From an uncultured Paracoccaceae bacterium (lineage in GTDB: Bacteria; Pseudomonadota; Alphaproteobacteria; Rhodobacterales; Rhodobacteraceae), in contig CAMZLM010000007.1 of the NCBI GenBank assembly GCA_947311485.1, forward strand, positions 1-64,000: a stretch of DNA of 64,000 nucleotides, in the 5' to 3' direction. Within the stretch, counting starts at the first letter, position 1, and each line of letters begins with the position of its first letter. A program made the translations under genes and the position numbers. Shown piece after piece: positions 27,725 to 38,500 of this stretch. The notes beneath the pieces were generated by a model, which was not told the origin of the DNA, searched no databases, and saw only the letters and a program-made list of their open reading frames with translations.

Positions 27725-28633
27725 ATGTCACTAAAAGAGATGCTACCCGATGTTCTGGCCGAGTTTCCCAAAATGGGGCGGGCCGACTTGCGGGATTTCA
27801 AAAAAGGGATCGACGAGACATTTCGGGTCTTTACCCGCGAAAACGGAGAAGCAATCGAGAATTTTTTCTACCCGTTGAAAATGTTCATGGTCTGGTTTGA
27901 AAAACTGTTGCTGGCAACGCCGTGGCCTTTAATGATTGTTGTTTTGTGCCTGCTGGTTTGGCTGGGCGCACGCAGTATTACTATGGTCATTATGACGGCT
28001 GTTGCGCTCTTCCTGATTGGATATCTGGGTATGTGGGACGATACAATGCGCACACTGGCGCTGGTTTCGGTTTCTACATTTGTGTGTATTGCTATTGGCA
28101 TTCCGGTGGGGATCTTGATGGCAAAATCCGATCGCACCCAGGCTGTGATCGTGCCGATTTTGGACATTATGCAAACCATTCCCGCCTTTGTGTATCTGAT
28201 CCCTGTTTTGATGCTTTTGGGTATTGGCAAGGTGCCGGGCCTGATTGCGGTGTGTATTTACGCCATTCCACCGGTTGTGCGTTTGACGGATCTGGGTATT
28301 CGTCTGGTGGATAAAGATGTGCTTGAGGCGGCCGATGCTTTCGGGGCCTCGCCAACGCAAAAGATGTTCAAGGTGCAGTTGCCTCTGGCATTGCCAAACC
28401 TGTTCGCCGGCGTAAACCAGACGATTATGATGGCGCTGGCCATGGTTGTTGTGGCGTCTTTGATCGGGGCGCATGGTCTTGGATCGCAAGTATTGAAAGC
28501 GGTGAACAACCAGTATCTGACCCTTGGCATGATGAACGGTTTGGCCATTGTTGCGATTGCGATTGTGTTTGACCGCGTCAGTCAGAAATTTGGCAAACGT
28601 TTGCAAAAACATTCGGAGACGATCCATGGCTGA
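27725..28633 (+). CDS. Proline/glycine betaine ABC transporter permease (ProW-like)
   Basis: IPVGILMAKSDRTQAVIVPILDIMQTIPAFVYLIPVLMLLGIGKVPGLIAVCIYAIPPVVRLTDLGIR. Confidence 0.94.
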   Translation: MSLKEMLPDVLAEFPKMGRADLRDFKKGIDETFRVFTRENGEAIENFFYPLKMFMVWFEKLLLATPWPLMIVVLCLLVWLGARSITMVIMTAVALFLIGYLGMWDDTMRTLALVSVSTFVCIAIGIPVGILMAKSDRTQAVIVPILDIMQTIPAFVYLIPVLMLLGIGKVPGLIAVCIYAIPPVVRLTDLGIRLVDKDVLEAADAFGASPTQKMFKVQLPLALPNLFAGVNQTIMMALAMVVVASLIGAHGLGSQVLKAVNNQYLTLGMMNGLAIVAIAIVFDRVSQKFGKRLQKHSETIHG

Positions 28634-29651
28634 TAACGGAATCGAGGTTAAGAACCTTTATAAAATCTTTGGGCCTCATGGCGACCGCTATATCCAGATG
28701 GTCGAGGATGGCATGTCCAAGGATGAACTGAATGCCAAGCACGGGCATGTGTTGGGGTTGAAAAATATCAACATCTCGATGCCTTCGGCGAAAATTCAGG
28801 TCATCATGGGGCTATCGGGGTCGGGTAAATCGACCATGATCCGTCACATCAACCGCCTGATCGAGCCGACCTCGGGCGAGGTGATTTATCAGGGGCAGGA
28901 TATTTGCAAAATGTCCAAGGCCGATTTGATGAATTTCCGCCGCGAGAAAACCGCGATGGTGTTTCAGAAATTCGCATTGCTGCCGCACCGCACTGTGATT
29001 GACAACACCTTGTTCGGGATTGAAATTCAGGGGGCTTCTCGTGGCCAAGCCGAAGAACGCGCCAAGCATTGGCTGAAGCGTGTCGGATTGGAAGGCTATG
29101 AAACGTATTACCCAAATCAGCTGTCAGGCGGTATGCAGCAACGTGTGGGGCTTGCCCGCGCGTTAACCAATGATGCCGATATCCTGATGATGGACGAGGC
29201 CTTTTCTGCTCTGGATCCGCTGATCCGGATGGATATGCAGTCTATCTTGCTGGAACTACAGGAAGAATTGCATAAAACGATTGTGTTCATTACGCACGAT
29301 CTGGACGAGGCATTGCGCCTTGGCGACAAAATCGCGATTCTGCGTGACGGAGAAGTAGTCCAGCAGGGGACGGGACAAGAGATTGTTCTAAATCCGGCGG
29401 ACGCCTATATTTCGGATTTTGTGAAAGAGGTAAACCGCGGGCGCGTGATTAAGGTGGATACCGTTATGACAGAAAACAGCGGTAATACGACGCTCCGGAT
29501 TGCCAGTGGTTCGTCGCTTGAAGACGCCGCAAAGCGGTTGATCGATGCCGGTGAAACCGCTGCGGATGTTGTGGATGCCAGTGGCGCGCCGATTGGCGGG
29601 ATCACCATCAAGGCAACGATTGATGCCATGGTTACCCCGGCCACACATTAG
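28626..29651 (+). CDS. Glycine betaine ABC transporter ATP-binding protein (ProV-like)
   Basis: VIMGLSGSGKSTMIRHINRLIEPTSGEV (Walker A), LSGGMQQRVGLARAL signature. Confidence 0.95.
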   Translation: MADNGIEVKNLYKIFGPHGDRYIQMVEDGMSKDELNAKHGHVLGLKNINISMPSAKIQVIMGLSGSGKSTMIRHINRLIEPTSGEVIYQGQDICKMSKADLMNFRREKTAMVFQKFALLPHRTVIDNTLFGIEIQGASRGQAEERAKHWLKRVGLEGYETYYPNQLSGGMQQRVGLARALTNDADILMMDEAFSALDPLIRMDMQSILLELQEELHKTIVFITHDLDEALRLGDKIAILRDGEVVQQGTGQEIVLNPADAYISDFVKEVNRGRVIKVDTVMTENSGNTTLRIASGSSLEDAAKRLIDAGETAADVVDASGAPIGGITIKATIDAMVTPATH

Positions 29652-29735
29652 GGGATCTCGCCTTTAACGTGGTGATTCAGGTTTGAGGCGAGATGCTTTA
29701 TACAAAACATCCGGTTTTACCGGTATTGTAAGGGC

Positions 29736-30080
29736 CTACAGAATATCCAGAACCGATTCCGGTGGGCGGCCAATCGCGGCTTTGCCGTTGGCAAACACGA
29801 TCGGGCGCTCGATCAGCATGGGGTGTTCGGTCATGGCCTTGATCAGGATGTCCGGCGCGTCGGTTTTGGACAGGCCCAGTTCCTTGAACAGCTTGTCACC
29901 GCTGCGCATGATCTCAATCGGGCTGCGGTCCAGCTTGGCCAGCACATCGCGCAGGGTTTCTTCGCTTGGCGGATTGGTGCGATAGTCGATGACCTCGGGC
30001 GTGATCCCGCGCTCCTGCAACAGGGCAAGGGTGGTACGGGATTTGGAACAGCGCGGGTTGTGCCAGATTTTAACGCTCAT
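29736..30080 (-). CDS. arsC: Arsenate reductase (glutaredoxin-type, ArsC family)
   Basis: [25 protein letters not shown]. Confidence 0.93.
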   Translation of the reverse strand: MSVKIWHNPRCSKSRTTLALLQERGITPEVIDYRTNPPSEETLRDVLAKLDRSPIEIMRSGDKLFKELGLSKTDAPDILIKAMTEHPMLIERPIVFANGKAAIGRPPESVLDIL

Positions 30081-31135
30081 GTGTAATGCTCCTTGTCGAT
30101 GCCAACGGCCTGTGAAATGGTGTCGAACCCGTCTTGCGCCAGCAGGGTATCCAGACCGGTGTTGATGTCGGATACAAGCGACATACCCTTGTAAATCAAT
30201 GCGGAATAGAGCTGTAGCGCGCTCGCGCCGGCGCGGATTTTGGCATAGGCCTGTTCGGCACTGCCAATGCCGCCCACCCCGATCAGCGGAATCTCCCCGT
30301 TCAGAAGAACCGCCAGTTGCCCCAGAACCCGGGTGGATTTTTCAAACAGGGGTGCGCCGGACAGACCACCGGCCTGATCGCGGTCGGGGCTTTGCAGGCC
30401 ATCGCGTGACAGGGTGGTGTTGGTGGCGATAATCGCGTCCAGTTTCTGGGCGCGGGCCACATCGGCAATGTCTTGCAAATCGTTTTCCGACAGGTCCGGT
30501 GCGATTTTCAAAAATACCGGCAACGGTTTTGACAGGGTTTCACGGGCGTCCATCACACCGGCCAGCAGGGCGGAAAGCGCGTCTTTTCCCTGCAAATCCC
30601 GCAGCTTTTCGGTGTTGGGCGAGGATACATTCACCGTAACGAAATCCACAAATTCACCACAGGTTTTCAACACGGAGGCAAAATCGCCGGCGCGATCCGT
30701 GCTGGTTTTATTGGCCCCGAGGTTCAGCCCCACAATCCCGTGGGCCGGACGTTTCATCAACCGTTTGGCGATGATCCCGGCCCCGTCGTTGTTGAACCCG
30801 AACCGGTTGATCACGGCCTGATCGGCACGCAGCCGGAACAGACGGGGTTTGGGGTTGCCGGGTTGGGGCAGGGGTGTTGCGGCCCCGACCTCGATAAACC
30901 CGAAACCGCTGGCCAAAAGCGGCGCAACGGCGGTGGCATTTTTGTCAAAACCGGCGGCCAGCCCAAGCGGGTTGGGCAGATCAAGCCCGGCAAGGCGGGT
31001 GCGCAGGCGCGGGGTGCTGATGGTGCCGGCCCGCGGTACCAGACCGGCCTGCAAGGCCCGTATCGCCAGCCCGTGGCCGGTTTCAGGGTCCAGACGGTAC
31101 AGCGCTGCCAGCGCCAGCTTTTCAGTGAGCTTCAT
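30077..31135 (-). CDS. pyrD: Dihydroorotate dehydrogenase (quinone)
   Basis: GLANPLG-type [52 protein letters not shown]. Confidence 0.96.
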   Translation of the reverse strand: MKLTEKLALAALYRLDPETGHGLAIRALQAGLVPRAGTISTPRLRTRLAGLDLPNPLGLAAGFDKNATAVAPLLASGFGFIEVGAATPLPQPGNPKPRLFRLRADQAVINRFGFNNDGAGIIAKRLMKRPAHGIVGLNLGANKTSTDRAGDFASVLKTCGEFVDFVTVNVSSPNTEKLRDLQGKDALSALLAGVMDARETLSKPLPVFLKIAPDLSENDLQDIADVARAQKLDAIIATNTTLSRDGLQSPDRDQAGGLSGAPLFEKSTRVLGQLAVLLNGEIPLIGVGGIGSAEQAYAKIRAGASALQLYSALIYKGMSLVSDINTGLDTLLAQDGFDTISQAVGIDKEHYT

Positions 31136-31138
31136 CGC

Positions 31139-31474
31139 CTAGATCGGGTCTTCGGGGAAGACATGGCCGTCTTCTTCCAGCGGCAGCGGCAGCGCCCAGG
31201 AGACCTTGTTCAATGGCAATTCGCCGTACAAATGCGGGAACAACTGCCCGCCACGGGATTTTTCCCAAACCACGGTTTCAACATCGTCTTCTTCGACGCC
31301 AAGCAACCACAGATCGGTTTGGCCGGCGAAATGTTTTTCGGCGGTTTCCGCACACTGCATGGCGGATGAAAAATGGATAAAGCCGTCCTGCAAATCAATC
31401 GGAGCGCCTTTGGTGGTCCCGTCCTCTTGCAATGCAAGCCATTGGGCGTTGGTCAGTATCTTGTAAATCAGCAT
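31139..31474 (-). CDS. DUF952 domain protein
   Basis: MLIYKILTNAQWLALQEDGTTKGAPIDLQDGFIHFSSAMQCAETAEKHFAG. Confidence 0.87.
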   Translation of the reverse strand: MLIYKILTNAQWLALQEDGTTKGAPIDLQDGFIHFSSAMQCAETAEKHFAGQTDLWLLGVEEDDVETVVWEKSRGGQLFPHLYGELPLNKVSWALPLPLEEDGHVFPEDPI

Positions 31475-31516
31475 ATGCGCTTGATGCCGTGCAATGGCCT
31501 GCGCGTCAAGGGCGGG

Positions 31517-32038
31517 TCAGTTATCCGGCCCGAAATCCTTGGGTTTGACGAATTGCACAAAGCGCAGTTTGCTTGCGCTCAGGGAGGTCCATTTGCCGTC
31601 CATTTCAAAACGCGCAATGGCGGCGGTCTGGAATTTTTGCAAGGCGCGGGCGCAATCTTTGGGCAATGGCGGTTGGGCCAATGCCGCCGTAAGCTGGCTC
31701 ATGGTCGGGTCGTGGTTGATGACCAGCAGGGTTTTGACCGATTTGTCCGTGTTGCGAATCCGCGCCAGCAGGTAATCCGGATTGGTCATGTACAGGCTTT
31801 TGTGAACATCAACCGGCGGGGGATTGGTCAGATACGGACGCAGGTGTTCCCATGTTTGCACGGTGCGTTTTGCGCTTGATAACAGCACGCTATCCGGGGT
31901 CAGATTGTTTTCCGACAGCCATTTCCCCATGGTCTGCGCCGCTCGCACGCCGCGTTTTGACAGCGGTCGGTCGTGGTCCGGGCAAAACAGGTCTTTCCAG
32001 CTGGATTTCGCGTGACGCATGAGCAAAAGTGTTTTCAT
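31517..32038 (-). CDS. SixA-type histidine phosphatase
   Basis: MKTLLLMRHAKSSWKDLFCPDHDRPLSKRGVRAA. Confidence 0.92.
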   Translation of the reverse strand: MKTLLLMRHAKSSWKDLFCPDHDRPLSKRGVRAAQTMGKWLSENNLTPDSVLLSSAKRTVQTWEHLRPYLTNPPPVDVHKSLYMTNPDYLLARIRNTDKSVKTLLVINHDPTMSQLTAALAQPPLPKDCARALQKFQTAAIARFEMDGKWTSLSASKLRFVQFVKPKDFGPDN

Positions 32039-32060
32039 ACTGCGACTATAGGACGAAAAA

Positions 32061-32678
32061 TCAGCGGTGGAAATAGGTCATGTGATGGGCTGACTGGGCA
32101 TCGGGGCGTTTCAGGGAACGGGGGCAGGCACGCCGTGCGGCGCAGCCTTGTGACAGGCAGGGCCGGCCTTCGGGGTGGTCCAGAAAACCGTGACATTTTG
32201 CGGTGTCATACCCCTGCGGGCCAAGCGCACCGACAGGGCAGGCCGTGCGACAGGGCTTGTCTGTGCAGGTTTCACAGGGGCTTTGCACGGGCGGGGCGGG
32301 CAGGTTGATTTTCCGTGGCACTGTCAGCGCCCCGCGAAAGGAAACCATCAGGCCGCAACTGTCATGCACCAGCATCCCGACCGGAGAAGACCAACAGCGC
32401 CCCGATTTGAGCGCCCAGGCCAGAAAGGGTGCATAGGGTGGCCCGCCAAAGGGCAGGGCGGGGCTGGCGTTGAATTGTCTGGCCAGCAGGGGAATCACCC
32501 GCGCGGACCAGCGATCCACTGGATCGGGGTGGGTGGATTCGGGGCTGGCGGTCAAAATGGCCCAAAAATCCGCCGCCGGTCCAAGCAGCAGCAGTGTTTC
32601 TCTGCCCGACGGATGAAACCCGCCCAAGAGGGCCAGCCCGTGTTGGGCCGCAGCCTGTTCTATGGCGGCATAGGTCAT
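32061..32678 (-). CDS. 4Fe-4S ferredoxin-like protein
   Basis: Cys motif CETCTDKPCRTACPVGALGPQGYDTAKC. Confidence 0.8.
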   Translation of the reverse strand: MTYAAIEQAAAQHGLALLGGFHPSGRETLLLLGPAADFWAILTASPESTHPDPVDRWSARVIPLLARQFNASPALPFGGPPYAPFLAWALKSGRCWSSPVGMLVHDSCGLMVSFRGALTVPRKINLPAPPVQSPCETCTDKPCRTACPVGALGPQGYDTAKCHGFLDHPEGRPCLSQGCAARRACPRSLKRPDAQSAHHMTYFHR

Positions 32679-33469
32679 TTCTTGCGAAACGGCAGCGCCA
32701 GATTCCAGCCAATTCGCGCGGGGTTTTCATCCTGCCATTGCAGGCCGATTACCATGTCATCATGGCCTTCCGCCGGTTGGGCCACATAGGTGCCAAACAT
32801 CCGGTCCCAGATTGACAGAGAAAACCCGTAGTTGGAATCATGTTCGTTGCGATGCACGGAATGATGCACACGGTGCATATCCGGTGTTACCAGCACAAGC
32901 CGCACAGGCCGGTCGAGCCACAGCGGCAGGCGCATGTTGGCGTGGTTGAACATGGCCGCGCCGTTCAGGATGATTTCAAACAGGATCACCGCCACCGCCG
33001 AAGCCCCGAGCAAATACACCGCACCGATTTTCAGCAGCATCGACAAGGCGATTTCCACCGGATGGAATCGGATGGCGGTGGTTACATCCATATCCCTGTC
33101 GGCATGATGCACACGGTGCAGCCGCCAGAGCAGGGGGATTTTATGGGTAATCAGATGCTGCCCCCAGATCAGGAAATCCAGAATCAGCAGGGCGGCCACT
33201 GTTTCCACCCAGACAGGCAGATCCAGCATGTTGAACAGGCCCCAGCCCTTGGCAGAGGCATCCATCGCCGCACCGACAGCCAGCAACGGAATAACCAACG
33301 CCATTAGCCGCAAAGTGGCGGTATTCAACAACACCAATGCCCAGTTGTTGATCCAGCGTTTTCTTTTGCGAATGCGCAGCGGGCGGCGCGGGATCAGGGT
33401 TTCAATCAGGGCCAGCAGGGCAAACAGGCCCAGAAACACGGCAAGGCGGAGGGTGGCTTCGTTTTCCAA
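32675..33469 (-). CDS. Sterol desaturase / fatty-acid hydroxylase family protein
   Basis: Histidine clusters HLITHKIPLLWRLHRVHHADRDMD, HRVHHSVHRNEHDSNYG; TTG start at 33469 with upstream TAGGAG preferred over the ATG inside argB. Confidence 0.9.
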   Translation of the reverse strand: MENEATLRLAVFLGLFALLALIETLIPRRPLRIRKRKRWINNWALVLLNTATLRLMALVIPLLAVGAAMDASAKGWGLFNMLDLPVWVETVAALLILDFLIWGQHLITHKIPLLWRLHRVHHADRDMDVTTAIRFHPVEIALSMLLKIGAVYLLGASAVAVILFEIILNGAAMFNHANMRLPLWLDRPVRLVLVTPDMHRVHHSVHRNEHDSNYGFSLSIWDRMFGTYVAQPAEGHDDMVIGLQWQDENPARIGWNLALPFRKK

Positions 33470-33477
33470 ATCGGCTC

Positions 33478-34341
33478 CTATGCGCGAATCATGCTGCCCG
33501 CGCCAAATGTGGTGAACAGTTCCAGCAAACATGCATTGGGCGTGCGTCCGTTCATAATCACAACTGCGCGAACGCCGCCTTTTACCGCATCCAGTGCGGT
33601 TTGGGTTTTCGGGATCATGCCGCCGGAAATCACCCCGTCGCGGGTCAGCTGTACCACCTGATCGGCGCTGATTTCGGTGACCACATCGCCGTCGGCATCC
33701 TTGACCCCGTCCACATCGGTCAGCAACAACAGACGGTCGGCCTTTAGCCCCGCGGCGATGGCACCGGCAGCGGTGTCGCCATTGACGTTGAAGGTTTCAC
33801 CGTTTTCACCGCCGCCCAGCGGGGCGATGACCGGGATGAAACCGTCCTTGAACAGGGTTTCGACCACCTTGGCATTGACGGATACCGGATCGCCGACCAT
33901 GCCCAGCCCGCCTTTGGCCTGTTGACACATCAGCAAATCGGCGTCCTTGCCGGAAATACCCACGGCACGGCCACCTTCCTGATTGATGGCCTGCACGATG
34001 TTTTTGTTGACCTTGCCCGACAGCACCATTTCCACCACATCCACAATTTCAGGGCTGCTGATGCGTTTGCCGTCCTTGAATTCGGATTTGATTTGCAGTT
34101 TGTCCAGCATCGCATTGATTACCGGCCCGCCCCCGTGCACGACAACCGGATGCAGGTTGCATTGCTGCATCATCAGGATATCGCGGGCAAAGCTGGCCAT
34201 GGCTTCGGGACTGGACATGGCGTGGCCACCCAGCTTGATCACCACGATGGATCCGTCATGGCGGCGGATGTGGGGCAGGGCGTCGTTCAGGACTTTGGCG
34301 GTGGTCAGGGAATCACGTTTCACGGCTTTGGATTTCTCCAT
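33478..34341 (-). CDS. argB: Acetylglutamate kinase
   Basis: [68 protein letters not shown]. Confidence 0.97.
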   Translation of the reverse strand: MEKSKAVKRDSLTTAKVLNDALPHIRRHDGSIVVIKLGGHAMSSPEAMASFARDILMMQQCNLHPVVVHGGGPVINAMLDKLQIKSEFKDGKRISSPEIVDVVEMVLSGKVNKNIVQAINQEGGRAVGISGKDADLLMCQQAKGGLGMVGDPVSVNAKVVETLFKDGFIPVIAPLGGGENGETFNVNGDTAAGAIAAGLKADRLLLLTDVDGVKDADGDVVTEISADQVVQLTRDGVISGGMIPKTQTALDAVKGGVRAVVIMNGRTPNACLLELFTTFGAGSMIRA

Positions 34342-34409
34342 GGGGCTTGCTCCGGTTGCTTGCGCCCCTGATTAGCGGGTTGGCGCGCGCAGGCCAAGGC
34401 TTTTACACG

Positions 34410-35213
34410 TTATTTAAAGGCAAGACAGGGATCCGCGCGTTCCGCCGGTTCCGTGGTCAGCCACAGATCAAAGGGCGGGGTGCCTTCTGCCGGCGCTTCC
34501 AGCAGGCCGACGGACAGCACGGTGACATCGGGGGCGGCCAGATGGATCAACGCGGGCACGGCCCAATCGGTGCGGGCATGGCCGGTGCCGGTAATCAGCA
34601 CCACCGGCGCGCCGTTTTCGCGCAGGGCCTGTAACACCGTGTCGGCAAAGGCGGCATCGCGGAAACGCTGGGCCTCGACCATGCCGCCCATCAGGTCTAT
34701 CGGCATGGCTTCGCAGTGGTCGGAGAATTGTTCCTGTTTGCGCTGTTCCAGCTGTTTTTCAGGCAGGGGGGAGGTCAGGCCGTACCGGTCGGCATGAACA
34801 CCAAACACGCGGGCGGCCCCCTGTTTATAGGCGGCGCGAACGTCGGTTTTGGCGCGCGCCGCCCCGTAGAATTTGCTGTTTTTGGCGGCTTTGAAGACGG
34901 GGTAATACAAATCGAAATCGGGCCAACCACTGTCATGCCAGCGCAAGGCCTGTTCCAGCGCCGGTTTGTTGACAATCAGGTCGGGGAATACTTTTGCGGC
35001 CTGTTCGGGGGTGAGCATTTCAAACACAACGACGGTCGGTTTGAGGGTCGTGATGGCGTCGGCCTGTGCCAGATGGTGTTGGGCGTTGTCATGGGTTTCG
35101 CCCAGAATAACCACATCGGCTGGCGGCAGAGCGGCCAGATCGAGGCGGGTGATTTCGCCGGCTTGTGTGGTTCCGGCAAGGGCCATCAGTATGGGGAAGA
35201 CAAGGTGTTTCAT
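34410..35213 (-). CDS. ChaN family (haem-binding uptake, Tiki-superfamily) protein
   Basis: DVVILGETHDNAQHHLAQADAI..VVLITGTGHARTDWAVP; signal peptide at MKHLVFPILMALAGTTQAG. Confidence 0.82.
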   Translation of the reverse strand: MKHLVFPILMALAGTTQAGEITRLDLAALPPADVVILGETHDNAQHHLAQADAITTLKPTVVVFEMLTPEQAAKVFPDLIVNKPALEQALRWHDSGWPDFDLYYPVFKAAKNSKFYGAARAKTDVRAAYKQGAARVFGVHADRYGLTSPLPEKQLEQRKQEQFSDHCEAMPIDLMGGMVEAQRFRDAAFADTVLQALRENGAPVVLITGTGHARTDWAVPALIHLAAPDVTVLSVGLLEAPAEGTPPFDLWLTTEPAERADPCLAFK

Positions 35214-35221
35214 GGAGTGCC

Positions 35222-35890
35222 TCAGGAAACAAAAGGGGACACGCCGATAAACCAGACGTGCGAAAACAGAAGGGAAAGGTAGATCAGAATGCCAACCGCG
35301 ACGCGGATTAACCCGCCGGTGGTGATTGTCAGTTTGCGTTTGGTGTTGGCAAGGCGGGTCCATTCATCCCCCCCTAAAATTCGCCGCGCGCGTTTGTTGA
35401 TGATCCACATGCCCAGCAGGGAAAATGCGGCAAACAGACCAAACACAATCACATGCGCCAGATCGCCATTGGGCACCAGATGCGCCAGCGACCAGATCAG
35501 CAAGGCCACCAGCAACGGATGGCGCACCCAGCCAATCAGGCCCGGATTGTCCGGATCGAAACGCTCATGTCCCCAGCCCCCGAACGACAGCGGGTTGGGG
35601 CGCCCGATTGCCAGCGTAATCAGCAGGGTTGCAAATAACATGCCCGTAAGCGGGATATGGTTTTGCCATGGCTGCCACCCCCACAGTTCGACATAAGGCG
35701 CACGACCGGCGGCGCTGATGATCCAGCCCAGAATGGCGATCGACAGGGCCGAATAGGCCAGCGTAAAGCCAAGCGCCCCGATACGTGCAACAAGACGTTT
35801 TTTGATCGGGGGGCGCACGGGCAGGGTATGGGACAGGAAAAACACCCCGAAGGCCGCGATGAATTCGCCCCAATCCGATAGAAAAGCCAT
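35222..35890 (-). CDS. NnrU family membrane protein
   Basis: FLSHTLPVRPPIKKRL..NPLSFGGWGHERFDPDNPGLIGWVRHPLLVALLIWSLAHLVPNGD. Confidence 0.88.
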   Translation of the reverse strand: MAFLSDWGEFIAAFGVFFLSHTLPVRPPIKKRLVARIGALGFTLAYSALSIAILGWIISAAGRAPYVELWGWQPWQNHIPLTGMLFATLLITLAIGRPNPLSFGGWGHERFDPDNPGLIGWVRHPLLVALLIWSLAHLVPNGDLAHVIVFGLFAAFSLLGMWIINKRARRILGGDEWTRLANTKRKLTITTGGLIRVAVGILIYLSLLFSHVWFIGVSPFVS

Positions 35891-35985
35891 TGGTCGTTCT
35901 CCTGTTTGCGTTGTTGCTTTCCTATTTAGCGGTTTGCAGCAAAGGTTCCAGCGGTTAAACAGGGGGTGAAACAGGAGACTGAGCC

Positions 35986-36729
35986 ATGAGCGATCAAAAA
36001 CACCAGAAAACCATGCTGTTGACCGGTGCCAGCCGCGGCATCGGCCATGCCACGGTCAAGAAATTCAGCGCCGAAGGCTGGCGGGTTCTGACCTGTTCGC
36101 GTCAGGCGTTTTCCGAACATTGCCCCTGGCCGGGGGGCGAAGAAAATCACATTCAGCTGGACCTGTCCAACCCGCAAAGCACGATGAACGCGGTGCAGGA
36201 CATCCGTTCACGGCTGAAGGACGGGATGCTGGATGCTTTGGTCAATAATGCGGGTATTTCACCCAAAGGCCCCGAGGGCGAGCGACTGACCACGTTGACC
36301 ACGGATTTGATGGATTGGGCCAGCGTGTTCCATGTGAATTTCTTTGCCTCGGTGGTGTTGGCACGCGGGTTGAAAGAGGAACTGCAAGCGGCCAAGGGGG
36401 CGGTTGTGAATGTGACCTCGATTGCCGGATCACGCGTGCATCCGTTTGCGGGGGCGGCCTATGCCACCTCCAAGGCGGCACTGGCGGCGTTGACGCGGGA
36501 AATGGCGCATGATTTCGGCCCGCTCGGTGTGCGGGTGAACGCGATTGCGCCGGGAGAGGTGGAAACAGCGATTCTGAGTCCCGGAACGGAAAAAATCGTG
36601 GAACAGCTGCCGATGCGGCGGTTGGGGCAGCCCGAAGAAGTGGCCGATGTGGTTTATTTCCTCTGTTCGGAGGCGAGCTCCTATGTGTCGGGCACGGAAA
36701 TAGAGGTAAACGGCGGGCAGCACGTTTAG
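35986..36729 (+). CDS. SDR family oxidoreductase
   Basis: TGASRGIGHATV..NNAGISPKG..YATSKAALAALTREMAHDFGPLGVRVNAIAPGEV. Confidence 0.95.
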   Translation: MSDQKHQKTMLLTGASRGIGHATVKKFSAEGWRVLTCSRQAFSEHCPWPGGEENHIQLDLSNPQSTMNAVQDIRSRLKDGMLDALVNNAGISPKGPEGERLTTLTTDLMDWASVFHVNFFASVVLARGLKEELQAAKGAVVNVTSIAGSRVHPFAGAAYATSKAALAALTREMAHDFGPLGVRVNAIAPGEVETAILSPGTEKIVEQLPMRRLGQPEEVADVVYFLCSEASSYVSGTEIEVNGGQHV

Positions 36730-36768
36730 ACGGTTTGTTGCCTCCGGTGGAGGTATTGGGGAAAATGA

Positions 36769-36806
36769 GAACGGGGCCGTATGCGAAGCACGGCCCCGTT
36801 TTTGTT
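36769..36806. terminator. Shared bidirectional terminator (convergent SDR and flavoprotein genes)
   Basis: ACGGGGCCGTatgcgaagcACGGCCCCGTTTTTG. Confidence 0.8.
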
Positions 36807-38430
36807 AACTTGCGCAGGAGATTTCCGCAGTGCCAAACAGGCCGTTGCTGTCAAGGAAGGCTTCCAGCTGTTGGCGTACCACGGTTGAGGGGGGCAGGGT
36901 TTCGCCCGCATCGGCAAAGGTGATGCGGGTGATGGTGCCAACGCCGGGGTCTTTTTCGGCGTCCGGTCGCCAGTCTGCATCCAGATGGTCAGACAGGTGG
37001 GTCATGGATTGCAAGGCACCGTTTTTAAAGTGGCGGATCACCGGATGGATAAAGGCATCCGGCGTTTTGCCAAAGATATTATGCTGGCGTTTGACGTGAA
37101 AAGAGTTTTCGCCGAAATCACCGAATTCAAGCGTTACTTGCAGGAATTCATCCTTGGCAAAATCGGCAATCTGTTGCGCCCAGTCAACGGGGATTTCCTG
37201 AAATACACGGCCCGCATGGGCACCGGACAGCACGATGGCATCGCCCAGAAATCCCGGTTGCAAAAACAGGCCGGCAGACAGGCTTATCCGGTCGATGATC
37301 TGTTTGATGACGGTCTGTTTGTCCAGTGTCACAGGCGTGTCAGGATAGGCGGTGCCGTTTGCGCGCATGGCGATGAATTCGGCCAGACAGGCGACGTTGT
37401 GACGGAACCCGTGCACAAAGCCGGACATGGTTTTCCGGTAATCGCGCGAATGGGTGATGGTGCCGGCAAAGAACAGGTCGGGGGTATTGAGGCTCTCCCA
37501 CATCGGGGACATCAGCGGCAGTTTGTTGTTGGGGCACATATCGGGGCGGATGGATGCGTCAAAAATGCCATTGTCGAATTTGAAGCCGGTACAGGCGATG
37601 ATGTGGTCATATTGCAGGATAATTTCGTGGCCCTCGGCGGCGGCCATGTCGATGTTGACCGTATAGACGCCATCCTGAAGCGTGATTTTGGTGATCTCCC
37701 CGTCCAGCATCGCGTTTTGGGTTTTCAGCTGATAGGTGTCGAGGAAATTGTTGTTCACCGCGCGCAGGTCGCCGACATAGTGGGTTTGCCAGGCAAAGGA
37801 TACGGGGTCCGGGCTGACCACATGGATTGCCTGGGCGGTTTCCACCAGCGCATCGGCGGTTTCAAAAGCAGAGTTGCCCTTGCCGATAATCAGCACCCGT
37901 TTGTTTTTGTAGCGCGCGGGGTCGGTATCAAAATCGGCGTAGTTATCCACGGTTTCAATGCCGGGAATGGCGGGGATCCACGGTTTGCCAAATCCTGTTG
38001 CCACAATCACGCGGCGGGCCTGTATTTCGGACCCGTCGGCACAGGCCAGCATGTAGCCATCTGCGGATCTGGAAATTCGGGTGATGTCGCAATTTAGCTG
38101 GATGTTATCGGACAGCTGTTCGGCGAAACCCTCAAGATACCGCACATAATCATCCGCATTGGGGAAGTAGTCCTGTGACATGTTGCCAAACAGGTTGCCT
38201 TCGTCATTGATCAGGCTGTTCCAGTCATAGCGCAGGCGGGTGTCCGGATTGGACATGCCGGTATTGGGTTTATTCACTGAAATCAGGGTGCGATGGCGGG
38301 GGAACTGGCGGAAAAAATTCCCCACCGCGCCGGATTTTTCCAGAATTTTGAAATCCAGCCCTTTTTGTTTTAGAAAATACCCAGCTTGCAGGCCTGCCGG
38401 GCCTGATCCGATAATGCAGCAGTCAATCAC
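36805..38430 (-). CDS. FAD-dependent oxidoreductase resembling FOXRED2-type flavoproteins
   Basis: MIDCCIIGSGPAGLQAGYFLKQKGLDFKILEKSGAVGNFFRQFPRHRTLISVNKPNTG..LRYDWNSLI; 541 aa. Confidence 0.8.
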   Translation of the reverse strand: MIDCCIIGSGPAGLQAGYFLKQKGLDFKILEKSGAVGNFFRQFPRHRTLISVNKPNTGMSNPDTRLRYDWNSLINDEGNLFGNMSQDYFPNADDYVRYLEGFAEQLSDNIQLNCDITRISRSADGYMLACADGSEIQARRVIVATGFGKPWIPAIPGIETVDNYADFDTDPARYKNKRVLIIGKGNSAFETADALVETAQAIHVVSPDPVSFAWQTHYVGDLRAVNNNFLDTYQLKTQNAMLDGEITKITLQDGVYTVNIDMAAAEGHEIILQYDHIIACTGFKFDNGIFDASIRPDMCPNNKLPLMSPMWESLNTPDLFFAGTITHSRDYRKTMSGFVHGFRHNVACLAEFIAMRANGTAYPDTPVTLDKQTVIKQIIDRISLSAGLFLQPGFLGDAIVLSGAHAGRVFQEIPVDWAQQIADFAKDEFLQVTLEFGDFGENSFHVKRQHNIFGKTPDAFIHPVIRHFKNGALQSMTHLSDHLDADWRPDAEKDPGVGTITRITFADAGETLPPSTVVRQQLEAFLDSNGLFGTAEISCAS

Positions 38431-38500
38431 GGTTTTGTCTTCCCTCGTTGGTGTTCGTGATCAGAGAATAGCGTCACCAATGCAATTTTGTATAGAGAAA

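Noticed and set aside
36985-38097. 370-aa plus-strand ORF opposite the FOXRED2-like gene
   Set aside because: Antisense shadow; no coherent domain, while the opposite strand is clearly coding.
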